DNA of 17,571 nucleotides from Gemmatimonadota bacterium (GCA_003697105.1 RFFQ01000118.1:1-17571), one strand, 5' to 3'; counted from the first letter of the stretch, positions 1 through 8,804 are shown. Made by a program: numbers and translations. Notes: a model not told the origin generated them from the letters alone.

Positions 1-1
1 C

Positions 2-88
2 GAATGGAAACAGAAACGGAAGCCCATTAAAATCAAAAAACACGGTAAACCTGAAATCAGTTTGTTTCGATACGGGCTTGATGAATGA
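2..88 (+). CDS. IS4-type transposase, C-terminal end only (partial)
   Basis: Reading from base 2, the strand encodes 28 residues before a TGA at 86-88. They are rich in Lys and Arg and include KKHGKPEISLFRYGLDE. The signature H-G-x(4)-SLFRYGLD close to the C-terminus is what I know from the end of IS4-family DDE transposases. The rest of the gene lies outside the window, so neither the catalytic DDE residues nor the left inverted repeat can be seen. The right end of the element should lie within the next hundred or so bases. The stretch GTGTACTTAGGGCACTGCC near 151-172 is a possible terminal repeat, but it cannot be tested without the other end. Whether the element is intact is unknown. Confidence 0.65.
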   Translation, partial: EWKQKRKPIKIKKHGKPEISLFRYGLDE

Positions 89-198
89 CAATCAATCATT
101 GCCTATATACATCTGAAACCCATTGAATTCAAAAGAGTTATTACACTTTTGACGTGTACTTAGGGCACTGCCAGAAAAAATTGAGGAATTGCGCGGGT

Positions 199-240
199 AA
201 AAACAAAAAGGTGAGATGCATCTTAAAGATGCGTCTCACC
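199..240 (-). terminator. Rho-independent terminator after glgB
   Basis: A near-perfect inverted repeat at 210-240 (GGTGAGATGCATCTT paired with AAGATGCGTCTCACC, one G-U wobble) is followed on the minus strand by a U-rich tract, TTTTTGTTTTT (complement of 199-209). It lies 34 nt past the glgB stop. It marks the end of the large minus-strand directon. Confidence 0.92.
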
Positions 241-274
241 GAGTTTTGGAGATGATCTTGGCGAGGTGTCTCCT

Positions 275-2536
275 CTAAAGTTCTTCTTGTTCGGTATCCT
301 GATAGTCTTCGTCGAGTAGTTCTGGTTTGAAGATAAGTCCGGCAAGGGGGGGCAGGGTGATCGTTAAGGAGTAGGGTTTGCCGTCGGAGGGGGTTTCCTG
401 TGCTTGGACACCACCGTCATTGCCCCGGTTGCCGCCCCAGTAGCGTTCGGCATCACTGTTAAAAATCTCCCGGTAAAACCGGAGTTTGGGCACCCCGATG
501 GTATAATCTTCTCGCAACACGGGTGTAAAATTGATGACAAACACCAAAAATTCCTGCCGATTTTTATCGTAACGAATAAAGGAAATGACGGTGTTTTCGT
601 AATCGTCACAATTGATGCCATCAAAACCGGTTCCGGTAAAGTCATCTTCCCACATCGCTTTTTCGGCGTGGTAAATCCGGTTGAGGTCTGCCACACAATT
701 TTTTAACCCCTGATGGGACACATGCTCCAATAGATGCCAATCCAGCCCAACATCATGATTCCATTCCTTGACTTGCCCGAATTCCTGTCCCATAAAGAGC
801 AGTTGTTTGCCGGGGAAGCCCCACATGTAGGTGTAGAGGGCGCGCAAATTGGCAAATTTTGCCTCGAACGTTGATCCCGGCATTTTGGTTAGCATAGAGC
901 CTTTACCATGTACCACTTCGTCGTGGGAATAGGGTAAGATGAAATTCTCGCTCCACGCATAGAGCAGCCCAAACGTAATTTTATTGTAATTGAATTTGCG
1001 GAAAAAAGGGTCTAGTTTGATGAATTCCAGCGAGTCGTGCATCCAACCCATATTCCACTTAAACGTAAACCCCAGCCCGCCCATGTAAGTGGGGCGCGAG
1101 ACGAGGGGCCAGGAGGTGGACTCCTCCGCAATCATCATCGCCCCGGGGAAATACTCGTGAATGATAACGTTCGCGTGCTTTAAAAAGTCGATTGCCTCCA
1201 GATTCTCTTTACCACCAAACCGGTTGGGAATCCATTCCCCCTCTTTGCGGCTGTAATCCAGATAAAGCATAGATGCCACCGCATCCACCCGAAGCCCATC
1301 AAAATGGAATTTATCCAGCCAGTACAACGCATTGGAAATCAAAAAGTTACGGACTTCAAAACGTCCAAAATTGAACACTTTGGTTCCCCAATCGGGGTGT
1401 TCGCCTTGGCGCGGGTCGGCGTGCTCGTATAGTGCCGTACCATCAAACCAGACCAGCCCGTGCGCATCTTTGGGAAAATGCGCCGGTACCCAATCTAACA
1501 AGACGCCAATCCCCGCTTGATGGCAGCGATCAATGAAATATTGTAGGTCTTTGGGTTCGCCGAAACGGCTGGTCGGCGCGAAATAGCCGGTAACCTGATA
1601 GCCCCACGAGCCATCGTAAGGGTGTTCCTGCAGGGGCATAAATTCAATGTGAGTGAAGCCCATTTCCTTCACATACGGGATCAGCTCGTCAGCGAGTTCG
1701 CGGTAGGTGTAATAGTCTCCATTTTCGTGCCGTTTCCACGATCCGGCGTGGACTTCATAGATGCTTAGCGGGCGATTGAGGAGGTCTTGGGTTTTCCGGG
1801 TTTCCATCCAATCCTGATCGTGCCATTCGTAATCATGGAGGGTGTAAACAATTGAGGCCGTTTTGGGGCGAAGCTCGGAATAAAAGGCATACGGATCGGA
1901 TTTCATAAATACCAGTCCATTACGGGCTTTAATTTCATATTTATAGACAGCTCCTTCCCCCAAACCGGGTTTAAAGAGTACCCATACTCCAGAATCCTCA
2001 AAAAATTCCATTTGGTCTTTGCGACCATCCCAGCCGTTGAAATCTCCGACGACGCTCACCCGAACCGCATTCGGTGCCCAGCAGGAAAAAACAACTCCTT
2101 TCCTGCCGTTGATTTCCCGGACGTGTGCTCCCATTTTATCATAAATGCGATAGTGTTGGGAGCGGTTAAACAGATACCGGTCAAATGGTGTGATTTCTTC
2201 ATGAAATTCTTCATAGGGGTCTTGGGTGATCCACTCGTTGCCGTAAGCATCCCGTACCTTAAATTGGTAATGAAAGCGCTCCGACCGGTCCCATAAAATC
2301 GCCTCGAACAGCCCGTCATCATGGATGCGGCTCATCTGCCAGACCTGTTGCTCGTCATCGGCATCCACGACATACGCCTCTTTGACATCCGGCAAAAATG
2401 CCCGGATAGAAACCACCTGTTTTGACCCTTCCGGTAAGGGTACCTCTACAAAATGAAGCCCTAACACTTGGTGGGGATTCCGGTGTTCCGTATTGATAAT
2501 GGCGACCGCATCCATGGGTTTAATCGAGGTCAACAT
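275..2536 (-). CDS. glgB: 1,4-alpha-glucan branching enzyme (GH13)
   Basis: A 753-residue cytoplasmic enzyme that makes alpha-1,6 branches in glycogen by moving a cleaved alpha-1,4 chain. Seen: an N-terminal module (about 14-105), a CBM48-like module (about 125-223, with [10 protein letters not shown]), a GH13 TIM barrel, and a C-terminal beta domain (about 635-741). The catalytic residues follow the spacing of E. coli GlgB: nucleophile D418 ([12 protein letters not shown]), acid/base E471 (MIAEEST) and stabiliser D539 ([13 protein letters not shown]). Region I is [10 protein letters not shown] at 348-357. Length matches the long GlgB form. It ends in an acidic tail ([12 protein letters not shown]). 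The ATG has an AGGAG 9 nt upstream. The gene is last in the directon, 52 nt after the kinase gene and just before a strong terminator. No glgA, glgC or glgP is adjacent, so glgB is separated from other glycogen genes here. Function is secure. Confidence 0.97.
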   Translation of the reverse strand: MLTSIKPMDAVAIINTEHRNPHQVLGLHFVEVPLPEGSKQVVSIRAFLPDVKEAYVVDADDEQQVWQMSRIHDDGLFEAILWDRSERFHYQFKVRDAYGNEWITQDPYEEFHEEITPFDRYLFNRSQHYRIYDKMGAHVREINGRKGVVFSCWAPNAVRVSVVGDFNGWDGRKDQMEFFEDSGVWVLFKPGLGEGAVYKYEIKARNGLVFMKSDPYAFYSELRPKTASIVYTLHDYEWHDQDWMETRKTQDLLNRPLSIYEVHAGSWKRHENGDYYTYRELADELIPYVKEMGFTHIEFMPLQEHPYDGSWGYQVTGYFAPTSRFGEPKDLQYFIDRCHQAGIGVLLDWVPAHFPKDAHGLVWFDGTALYEHADPRQGEHPDWGTKVFNFGRFEVRNFLISNALYWLDKFHFDGLRVDAVASMLYLDYSRKEGEWIPNRFGGKENLEAIDFLKHANVIIHEYFPGAMMIAEESTSWPLVSRPTYMGGLGFTFKWNMGWMHDSLEFIKLDPFFRKFNYNKITFGLLYAWSENFILPYSHDEVVHGKGSMLTKMPGSTFEAKFANLRALYTYMWGFPGKQLLFMGQEFGQVKEWNHDVGLDWHLLEHVSHQGLKNCVADLNRIYHAEKAMWEDDFTGTGFDGINCDDYENTVISFIRYDKNRQEFLVFVINFTPVLREDYTIGVPKLRFYREIFNSDAERYWGGNRGNDGGVQAQETPSDGKPYSLTITLPPLAGLIFKPELLDEDYQDTEQEEL

Positions 2537-2588
2537 GATTTCATTCTCCTAAAGGTTAAAGTGCGTTGCGCGTTGCTGCCAAGGGGGT

Positions 2589-5500
2589 TTACCCGTATTT
2601 CACTTCATGGGGCAACCAAATGATGAATGTCGTTCCCTGCCCGATTTCACTTTCCACCTGAATCGTGCCCTGATGCTCCTTCACAATCCGCAAGATGATC
2701 GACATACCCAAACCGCGTCCTTTTTCGCCTTTGGTGGTAAAAAACGGCTCAAACATTTTCTTCCGCACATCTTCAGGAATCCCATATCCATTATCACGGA
2801 ATCGGATTTCCACACCATTAATCCCATCTGCTCCGCTAGTTTCGCTAGTTTGGGGTTGGATCGAAATCTCAATGGTGGGTTGTTCCGCACCTTCCACGGC
2901 ATGAACCGCATTATTGAGCAGATTCGTAAAAATTTGCCCCAACTGCCCGCTGGTCGAAATAATATTCAGGTTTTCGCCGTACTGTTCGCGTAAGGTGATG
3001 TGCTCCAACTGTTGTTGATGAATTCGGATGGTTTCGCGGCAAACTTCGCCAACATCCACGGAACCCCGCTTCAGGCTACGTTTACCGACCAAGCCTTGTA
3101 AATCTTGCACGACCGTGCGAGTGCGCACGCCAGCAAGCTGAATCAGTTGGGCGGCGGACTGTACTTTTTCCAGTTCTTTCAAACGTTGTTCCAAGTAGGC
3201 GCTGAGTTCGTTTCCCTCCTGATCATGTTCCCAGCACTCCCAAATTTTGTCGGTATCCAAAGGGGACAATTTGAGGATGTGCTCCACAGGTCCATTGATT
3301 CCGCTGAGAGCATTGTTAATTTCGTGGGCGATCATCCCTGCCATACCGGCGAGTGTTGCCAGCCGCTCACTCTCCAACAATTGTTGGGTGCGGTCATTGA
3401 CTTTTGCTTCCAACTCCTGACTAAAACTGATGTTTTCCAAAGAGACCGCTAAGGAATGGGCAATCGTTTCGATAAAATCCAGTTCTGCATCGGTAAACTG
3501 GTCACCATCCACCCCGTTTATCTGAATTTGTGCCAAGAACTGTTGGTTGGCATAAATCACCACAACTAACTGATTCTCCGGGTGGAGGTAGCACTCTGTT
3601 TTCGTGGTGGGAGGGGGTGGCTCCAGCCGGTTTAGGGGGGTGTAGCGGGACGGGATTTCGTTCGGGAGATGGGGCAACCCCTCCGCATCTACCGTCACCG
3701 GCAATGAGTAGCGGAGATACGGTTCCGCCAGGCGGTCTCCCGTGGCGGCTACGGTGACCTCTACAGCCACCTGTTCCGGTTGGATGGGAATCTCGTGCAG
3801 CATGGCGTTCACCGCCTTGATGATAGCTTCGATGGGTTGGCGAGCTTCTGCCATCTGCCGGGTGCTATTCAACAGAATTTCCAAGCGGATATTGGCACGC
3901 CGTAGAATTTCGTTTGCTTCTGTTTTTAAGCGGTCTGCTTCCTGAAGCTGTTTATTGGCTTCGGCTAGCCGCTCTGCCACTAATTGTTTATGTTGCAATT
4001 CACGTCGCTGGCGTTCCAGTTCACGGGTTTGGGCGATGGTTTTCCACCGAACATAGCCGCCAATCAATGCCAGCACGGTCAGCACATATACCGTATATGC
4101 CCACCAGGTTTTCCACGGCGGCGGGGTCACCCGAATCTGAATAGAGGCGCCGGTCTCATTCCACACGCCATCATTATTGGAGCCGATTACTCGGAACGTA
4201 TAATTTCCCCCGTGAACATTGGTGTAACTGGCAAAGCGCATCTTTCCAGCGTTGATCCAATCCTTATCGAACCCTTCCAGCTTATACCGGTACTGATTTT
4301 TAGCCGGATTGGTATAGTCGAGCGCCGCAAATTCAAAGGAGAAAAAATTCTCTTTATACGACAGTTGGATGTGATCGATCTGGTGAATCGCCCGGTCAAA
4401 TTGGACATCCTGATCGAATTTGCGGAATCCGGTGATCACCACTGGCGGAATATGTGGATTATCCTTGACCTGCGCCGGTTTGAACCGGTTAAACCCATTG
4501 ATACCCCCTAAATAGAAAAACCCGGCGTGATCGACAAAGGATGCTCCCGCCGTAAATTCATTGCTTTGCAAGCCATCCGCCGTATCATAATTCCGAAATG
4601 TTTCCGTAAGCGGGTTAAATTTGCAAACGCCATTGCTGGTACTTAACCAGAGATTCCCACGGGAATCTTCCAAAATGCTGAGAATTTCGTTGCTGGGCAA
4701 ACCGTCTTTTTTCAGATAGCGGCGAAATGAGACCGTTTGTGGCTCCGTTTTTTGCCGGTCTGATGCCGCCAGCCGGTTCAGCCCTCCCCGGGTGCCTACC
4801 CATAAATTTCCGGCGCGATCCTGATGAATGGCGAAAACATCATCATTGCTCAAACTCTGGTCATTGCTGGCATCATGGCGATAGTGGAGGAAGGTCAGGT
4901 GTCCCGTACCGGTTCGAGTCACCCGATTCAATCCACCGCCCCACGTACCCAGCCACATCTGCTGATCGCTATCGATATAAATCGACAAAATACTCGTGTG
5001 GCTTGGGCTATTGGGGTTGTTGGGGTCATGCTGGTAAGGGGTAAATACCGGTTTTTCATGAATCCAATCCAACCGGGTTAATCCTTCATCTGTCCCCAGC
5101 CATAACTCATCTTCCCAGCCATCCACAATGGTATAAATTTGGTTATTATTCAGACTTTGATCATCGGTGGGGTCGTGCATATACCGGGTAAATGTTTGCG
5201 ATGTGGGGTCATACCGGTGTAAACCTTGCCGGTATGCCGATGCCCACAGGATACCGCGTTGGTCCACATGTAATGCCGCGATGCGGTTACTGCTCAAGGT
5301 TGTGACGTTCGCCGCGTCATGCTGAAAATGCTGAAATGTCGTGCGCTGGGCATCCAACCGGCTCAAACCGCCGCCATCCGTACCAACCCAGAGATTCCCG
5401 GCGGCATCTTCAGCAAAGGCGGTCACCGAAGCATGACGCAAGGTATTGGCATCATTGGGGTTATAGGTGTATGTTTGGAATTTTTTTGGTTTGAGATCGA

Positions 5501-6545
5501 CTTTATTAATTCCCCCACCCCGTGTGCCAATCCAGAGCACATTCGCGTTATCACTGGTGATACTCCGTATGTCATTGTGGCTAATGCTATGAGGGTTGTT
5601 GGGATCATGTTGGTAGGCGGTAAACGTTCCGGTTTCACGGTTGAACAGGCACAAACCGCCCCCATTCGTGGCAACCCACAACCGTCCGTACCGGTCTTCG
5701 TGAATTTTATACGTGGAGTTGTGGCTGAGGCTTTGAGGATTTTCGGGGTCATGCAGATAGCGGGTAAAGGTACCCGTTTGGGGGTCAAAGCGATTGAAGC
5801 CCCCTCGAGTAGAGACCCAGAAATTCTCTTGTGAATCAATAAATAACCACTGTACCCGGTTATGACTCACGCTCGTGGGGTCGTTCGGGTCGTGGTGATA
5901 ATGGGTAAAGATTTCTGTTTGTGGGTCAAACCGGTTCAGCCCATTATCTGTACCGATCCAAAGGATACCGGCTTTATCTTCAATAACACACCAAACCCGG
6001 TTATGGCTAAGCGATGTTGGGTCTTCTGGATTGTGCTGGTAACGGGTAAACACGCCGGTTTTCGGGTTCAAACGGTTCAAGCCGCCTCGATAGGTGCCGA
6101 GCCAGATAGTTCCATCTCGGGATTGAAAAACATATTGTACCCGGTTGTCACTTAAACTCGCCTCATTTTGTGGATCGGTTTTCAGCGCAGTAAAGGTATT
6201 TGTGCGTGGGTCAAATCGATTGATACCACCCCCCCATGTGGTCACCCACAGATACCCGTTCTCATCCTGAATGATGTGTCCGGTATCATTATTGGAGAGG
6301 GAGTTCTCGTCGAGGGGGTCATTTTGGTAGGTGATAAAATGGTAGCCATCATACCGGTTCAAGCCGCCTTCTCCGGCAAACCAGATAAAACCGGTTTGAT
6401 CCTGAAACACGTGGTACACCACCCCATGCGACAAGCCTTCTTCATGCCCGATGTGTTCAAATGTTAGCGCCACATCTTGAGCTGAGGCTTCAAAGGGCAT
6501 CAGTGCTATCAGGCAAGCTAAAATATATATCCAAAGAGGTGGCAT
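2589..6545 (-). CDS. Two-propeller (14-blade) sensor histidine kinase with Y_Y_Y and GAF-like domains
   Basis: A 1318-residue membrane sensor kinase. Seen, in order: a signal peptide (cut after A22, ASA-QD); fourteen Reg_prop/propeller blades (about 51-690), enough for two seven-bladed propellers; a Y_Y_Y-type beta-sandwich (about 730-806); one membrane helix (about 814-834); a charged coiled coil (about 838-885); a GAF-like region (about 885-1040); a dimerisation helix with H-box MIAHEINNAL (phospho-acceptor H1074); and an ATPase domain with N-box around N1208/N1211/N1212, DNGYGIP (D1251) and GRGLGMS (1276-1282). Known: the periplasmic part matches glycan-sensing hybrid kinases of Bacteroidetes. 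Unlike those, the protein stops after the ATPase domain, with no receiver and no AraC-type HTH. No response regulator is nearby. The ATG follows an AAGGAAGGG. The gene starts 22 nt after the HAS-barrel gene and precedes glgB by 52 nt. A carbohydrate ligand is inference. Confidence 0.93.
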   Translation of the reverse strand: MPPLWIYILACLIALMPFEASAQDVALTFEHIGHEEGLSHGVVYHVFQDQTGFIWFAGEGGLNRYDGYHFITYQNDPLDENSLSNNDTGHIIQDENGYLWVTTWGGGINRFDPRTNTFTALKTDPQNEASLSDNRVQYVFQSRDGTIWLGTYRGGLNRLNPKTGVFTRYQHNPEDPTSLSHNRVWCVIEDKAGILWIGTDNGLNRFDPQTEIFTHYHHDPNDPTSVSHNRVQWLFIDSQENFWVSTRGGFNRFDPQTGTFTRYLHDPENPQSLSHNSTYKIHEDRYGRLWVATNGGGLCLFNRETGTFTAYQHDPNNPHSISHNDIRSITSDNANVLWIGTRGGGINKVDLKPKKFQTYTYNPNDANTLRHASVTAFAEDAAGNLWVGTDGGGLSRLDAQRTTFQHFQHDAANVTTLSSNRIAALHVDQRGILWASAYRQGLHRYDPTSQTFTRYMHDPTDDQSLNNNQIYTIVDGWEDELWLGTDEGLTRLDWIHEKPVFTPYQHDPNNPNSPSHTSILSIYIDSDQQMWLGTWGGGLNRVTRTGTGHLTFLHYRHDASNDQSLSNDDVFAIHQDRAGNLWVGTRGGLNRLAASDRQKTEPQTVSFRRYLKKDGLPSNEILSILEDSRGNLWLSTSNGVCKFNPLTETFRNYDTADGLQSNEFTAGASFVDHAGFFYLGGINGFNRFKPAQVKDNPHIPPVVITGFRKFDQDVQFDRAIHQIDHIQLSYKENFFSFEFAALDYTNPAKNQYRYKLEGFDKDWINAGKMRFASYTNVHGGNYTFRVIGSNNDGVWNETGASIQIRVTPPPWKTWWAYTVYVLTVLALIGGYVRWKTIAQTRELERQRRELQHKQLVAERLAEANKQLQEADRLKTEANEILRRANIRLEILLNSTRQMAEARQPIEAIIKAVNAMLHEIPIQPEQVAVEVTVAATGDRLAEPYLRYSLPVTVDAEGLPHLPNEIPSRYTPLNRLEPPPPTTKTECYLHPENQLVVVIYANQQFLAQIQINGVDGDQFTDAELDFIETIAHSLAVSLENISFSQELEAKVNDRTQQLLESERLATLAGMAGMIAHEINNALSGINGPVEHILKLSPLDTDKIWECWEHDQEGNELSAYLEQRLKELEKVQSAAQLIQLAGVRTRTVVQDLQGLVGKRSLKRGSVDVGEVCRETIRIHQQQLEHITLREQYGENLNIISTSGQLGQIFTNLLNNAVHAVEGAEQPTIEISIQPQTSETSGADGINGVEIRFRDNGYGIPEDVRKKMFEPFFTTKGEKGRGLGMSIILRIVKEHQGTIQVESEIGQGTTFIIWLPHEVKYG
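4476..6395 (-). repeat. Coding repeat: fourteen propeller blades of about 40-49 codons
   Basis: Within the kinase gene, fourteen consecutive units begin with a motif like LW-hydrophobic-GT-x-GGGLNRFDP, pass through TFTxYxHDPNDP and end in SLSHNxV. Blades start near residues 54, 98, 146, 194, 241, 288, 336, 384, 432, 480, 529, 580, 631 and 676. The first six are the most alike, especially in the HDPNDPxSLSHN loop, which suggests internal duplication or homogenisation. This is protein-level repetition, not an array of non-coding repeats. Confidence 0.88.
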
Positions 6546-6567
6546 GAAAGACCCTTCCTTTTTAGAA

Positions 6568-7146
6568 TCAGACGAGTCGTTGCAAAACTGACTTTAATCG
6601 CGGATAATCATCGGAGAGTAGTTGGCTGAGTTCTTTTCCGACCTGAACGCGGTACTGTGGATTCGGATGTAACGGTGCGGTTTGACGAATGACGGCGGCA
6701 ATGAGTTCGTCTGTGGGGACATTCGGGTTGGCTAAAATCATCCGTAAAAAGGCTAGATTTTCGCTGATTTTCTGGATTTCCCCGGTGGATAGCAGGTAAA
6801 CACGGGCGTGTAAGCGTGGGGGCAGTGGCGGCGTATGGTAATAGACCTGACCTCCCTGCTGGTATCCAATGATGGAAATCTCAAAATTAGTGCGTTGGAG
6901 TTCAAACAGATGGGGCATTTTTGCATCGAGTTCATCCAAAGGGATACCATACGCCACTGGTTGGCGGTTCGCGTCAACCCCCGTGGTCATCACGTTATAA
7001 ACGATGCCCAACACCTGACGGTCTGGGTCCATGCGCACCCAACAGCCAAAGGCGGGTGGTTGGATATCCCGCCGGTGGGGAAGTTGGGCGACCACCCGGT
7101 TACTACTACTTTCAATGATTTCGCCGACATAATCCGCGGGTGTCAT
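6568..7146 (-). CDS. HAS-barrel (HerA N-terminal-like) protein without ATPase domain
   Basis: 192 residues, predicted cytoplasmic. Seen: the N-terminal part (about 5-118) runs GEIIESSSNRVVAQLP, then a beta-rich stretch VLGIVYNVMTTG, and reaches PPLPPRLHARVYLLS. This layout matches the HAS barrel that precedes the ATPase in HerA. The remaining ~75 residues look helical. There is no Walker A or Walker B motif, and the protein ends where HerA would enter its ATPase. Its ATG overlaps the nurA stop codon (ATGA), so translation is probably coupled. Known: HerA and NurA form a DNA end-resection complex and bind through the HAS barrel. Inference: this protein is a NurA partner, either as an adaptor or as a mate for a HerA encoded elsewhere. 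The HAS assignment rests on motif likeness and the neighbour, not on a search. Confidence 0.7.
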   Translation of the reverse strand: MTPADYVGEIIESSSNRVVAQLPHRRDIQPPAFGCWVRMDPDRQVLGIVYNVMTTGVDANRQPVAYGIPLDELDAKMPHLFELQRTNFEISIIGYQQGGQVYYHTPPLPPRLHARVYLLSTGEIQKISENLAFLRMILANPNVPTDELIAAVIRQTAPLHPNPQYRVQVGKELSQLLSDDYPRLKSVLQRLV

Positions 7147-8336
7147 CGTGTGGGCCTTTGCTTAGATAGTGCTTTACGGGTTGGTGATTTGTGGATTTGT
7201 TTCTGAAGTAGCGTATTCTCAATAAGTTGGTAAAAGAGTTCGCGGTCGGGTCCCCGTACAACCGCCTGTTCGTGGGCTTCTATGAGTGCTAAAGGATACC
7301 CGAACCCTTTCTCTACTTGATCCAACGTGACCGCATGAATCAAATCAATCAAATGCGGTTGGTGGCTCATCCAATGGGGGAATTCGAGCCGCGCGATCTC
7401 GGTCATCCCACCAAATTGCCCCACATTCAGATAAAAAAAATCAATTTGGGGATGCCAGGAGTCTGAATTCATCGGCTTAAATGCGTTACTAAAAATAGCA
7501 GACCGTTCTCCCGGTCGTAAAATCTCGGCGAAGAGGCGGGCATCCCGGACGGCTTCCAGTTGGGCACACTCCCGCTCCGGCGGTAAATCCGGTTTTTGGC
7601 AGTTTTGACAATTCTCATGTGGTACCGGACAGGCATACACACGTAAACTTTTGATGAATTCACTGTGACGCGGGTCACTTTTGTAAGCAAAAATGGGGGT
7701 CTGATGGGTTTCAAACTGGTCAAACACTCGTCGCAACTGATCGACTAATTGAAGGCGGAGGGTCTCCCGTTTTTCTTCCAGATACCACATGATCAAGGTG
7801 CCATCCGCTATTGCCAGACGCGGTGAGGTTGTCGGGTATTCAGCCGCCAGTTGCCACAGGGCTTCTAGCTCCATGACACCCCGCCGGGCACTTACTTCAT
7901 CGGAGCTGATAGTCCGGCTACCTGTCTCTGTAGGAATCTGTAAATCTTCTTGTCGATAATACATGTGCGGCGCGCTCCACAACCGGGCAGACGCGGAAGC
8001 GCCGTATTGCAAAACCACATTGCCGATATTGATCAAGAAATAAGGTACAATCTCATGATGGCTGGGGAAAATTTGCGATCCATCCGTGGCGAATAGGGTA
8101 TAGTCAGAGGTCACAGACTTTGGCAGGCGGTGTGTGTCCAACGATGAATCGATTTGGGCAATTAGCCACGTTGTCTTGCTCTGATTCACCCGTTGCTGGA
8201 AGGCTTCAAAATTTTGGCGAGCCGCCTCATATAATTGGAGTGCCAAATCCAGTTGAAGGCGACTTTCGTTACCGTCAATTGCCTTCTGCGGGTCCATTTC
8301 TTGGATTTGGCGTTGCAACTCCACCAGATCAAGCAT
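7143..8336 (-). CDS. nurA: NurA-domain nuclease
   Basis: 397 residues. NurA enzymes are RNase H-fold, metal-dependent nucleases that resect DNA ends together with the HerA translocase. Seen: a helical N-terminus (1-75); the first active-site motif LFATDGSQIFPSHHE (D85, followed by GS); a second acidic motif LAIADGTLIMWYLEE (D178); and the C-terminal FGYPLALIEAHEQAV with H355. These three blocks and their order are the NurA family signature. Between them lies a cysteine cluster at C236, C243, C246 and C257 that could hold a metal ion. The C-terminus is basic (SPTRKALSKQRPTR). A purine-rich AAGGAAGG precedes the ATG. The gene sits 20 nt after the unknown 134-residue gene and overlaps the HAS-barrel gene by 4 nt. 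A repair or defence role is inferred from the family. Confidence 0.87.
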   Translation of the reverse strand: MLDLVELQRQIQEMDPQKAIDGNESRLQLDLALQLYEAARQNFEAFQQRVNQSKTTWLIAQIDSSLDTHRLPKSVTSDYTLFATDGSQIFPSHHEIVPYFLINIGNVVLQYGASASARLWSAPHMYYRQEDLQIPTETGSRTISSDEVSARRGVMELEALWQLAAEYPTTSPRLAIADGTLIMWYLEEKRETLRLQLVDQLRRVFDQFETHQTPIFAYKSDPRHSEFIKSLRVYACPVPHENCQNCQKPDLPPERECAQLEAVRDARLFAEILRPGERSAIFSNAFKPMNSDSWHPQIDFFYLNVGQFGGMTEIARLEFPHWMSHQPHLIDLIHAVTLDQVEKGFGYPLALIEAHEQAVVRGPDRELFYQLIENTLLQKQIHKSPTRKALSKQRPTR

Positions 8337-8356
8337 GAAAACCTTCCTTAGTGAGC

Positions 8357-8761
8357 TTACTTTTTCTTACCAAACAAACCGCCCAATACTTTTCCGAAGA
8401 AGCCAGAATCTTCCTTTTTGACATCTTCTTCAACTTCGGCAACCGTCTCTTCAATTGGGGTTTCGGGCGCATCTTTGGCATTTTCGGCATCGACCCGTTT
8501 TTTGATGGACATGTAGATCTTCTGATGCTGTTGCCAAATCCACTGGTTCACGGTTTTTTGTTGGGCTTTATCCTTCAGCATTTCGGCAATCGGAACGCCA
8601 TTGATCTCTTCGGTTCGTTTATCAATTTTGACCTGCCCTTTAATAATCACTTCCGTCCGAACAACAACGGGGTCCCAATCCTCATGTAGCTGAGTTTGGA
8701 TTTGAATTTTTTCGCCATCGGCGCGTTCCACCACCGAATTGCGACCTGGAAACATTCCCAT
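8357..8761 (-). CDS. Unknown 134-residue protein with acidic linker and FGK-rich tail
   Basis: I do not recognise this family. Seen: an N-terminal start MGMFPGRNSVVERADGEK, a probably beta-rich segment to about residue 45, a helical section with several Gln and Trp residues (about 58-90), an acidic linker (about 91-117), and a tail SGFFGKVLGGLFGKKK. No signal peptide is present. The tail could form a short amphipathic, basic helix that touches membrane, DNA or a partner; this is inference. An upstream in-frame ATG at 8774-8776 would add five residues, but it lies inside the Shine-Dalgarno sequence, so I chose the ATG at 8759-8761. The gene is 43 nt downstream of the exported GATase-like gene with this start and 20 nt upstream of nurA. 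Its place before nurA makes a link to that nuclease possible but unproven. Confidence 0.75.
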   Translation of the reverse strand: MGMFPGRNSVVERADGEKIQIQTQLHEDWDPVVVRTEVIIKGQVKIDKRTEEINGVPIAEMLKDKAQQKTVNQWIWQQHQKIYMSIKKRVDAENAKDAPETPIEETVAEVEEDVKKEDSGFFGKVLGGLFGKKK

Positions 8762-8776
8762 TGAGATAACCTCCAT
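8759..8776 (-). promoter_or_regulatory. Shine-Dalgarno that decides the start of the 134-residue gene
   Basis: On the minus strand the sequence is ATGGAGGTTATCTCAATG. GGAGG (8770-8774) lies 8 nt before the second ATG, an ideal distance. The first ATG overlaps the GGAGG itself and has no ribosome site of its own upstream. Translation therefore most likely starts at 8761. Confidence 0.75.
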
Positions 8777-8804
8777 CCAATAAGTTAGATACAGAACCTG
8801 CTTA

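Noticed and set aside
5319-5834. Plus-strand open frame of 171 codons (and another at 3984-4511) opposite the kinase gene
   Set aside because: They are antisense to the propeller and Y_Y_Y coding sequence. Their proteins show no domain pattern, and the minus-strand gene is continuous and well supported.
4476-6395. Regular 120-150 bp repeats that could suggest a repeat array
   Set aside because: The repetition follows codons of propeller blades within one open frame and diverges at silent positions. There are no identical repeats with unique spacers, so it is not a CRISPR array.
6568-7146. Truncated herA pseudogene
   Set aside because: The protein ends cleanly with a helical tail, is coupled to nurA by an ATGA overlap, and the next gene starts 22 nt later. 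No ATPase remnant follows in any frame, so a genuine short protein is more likely.
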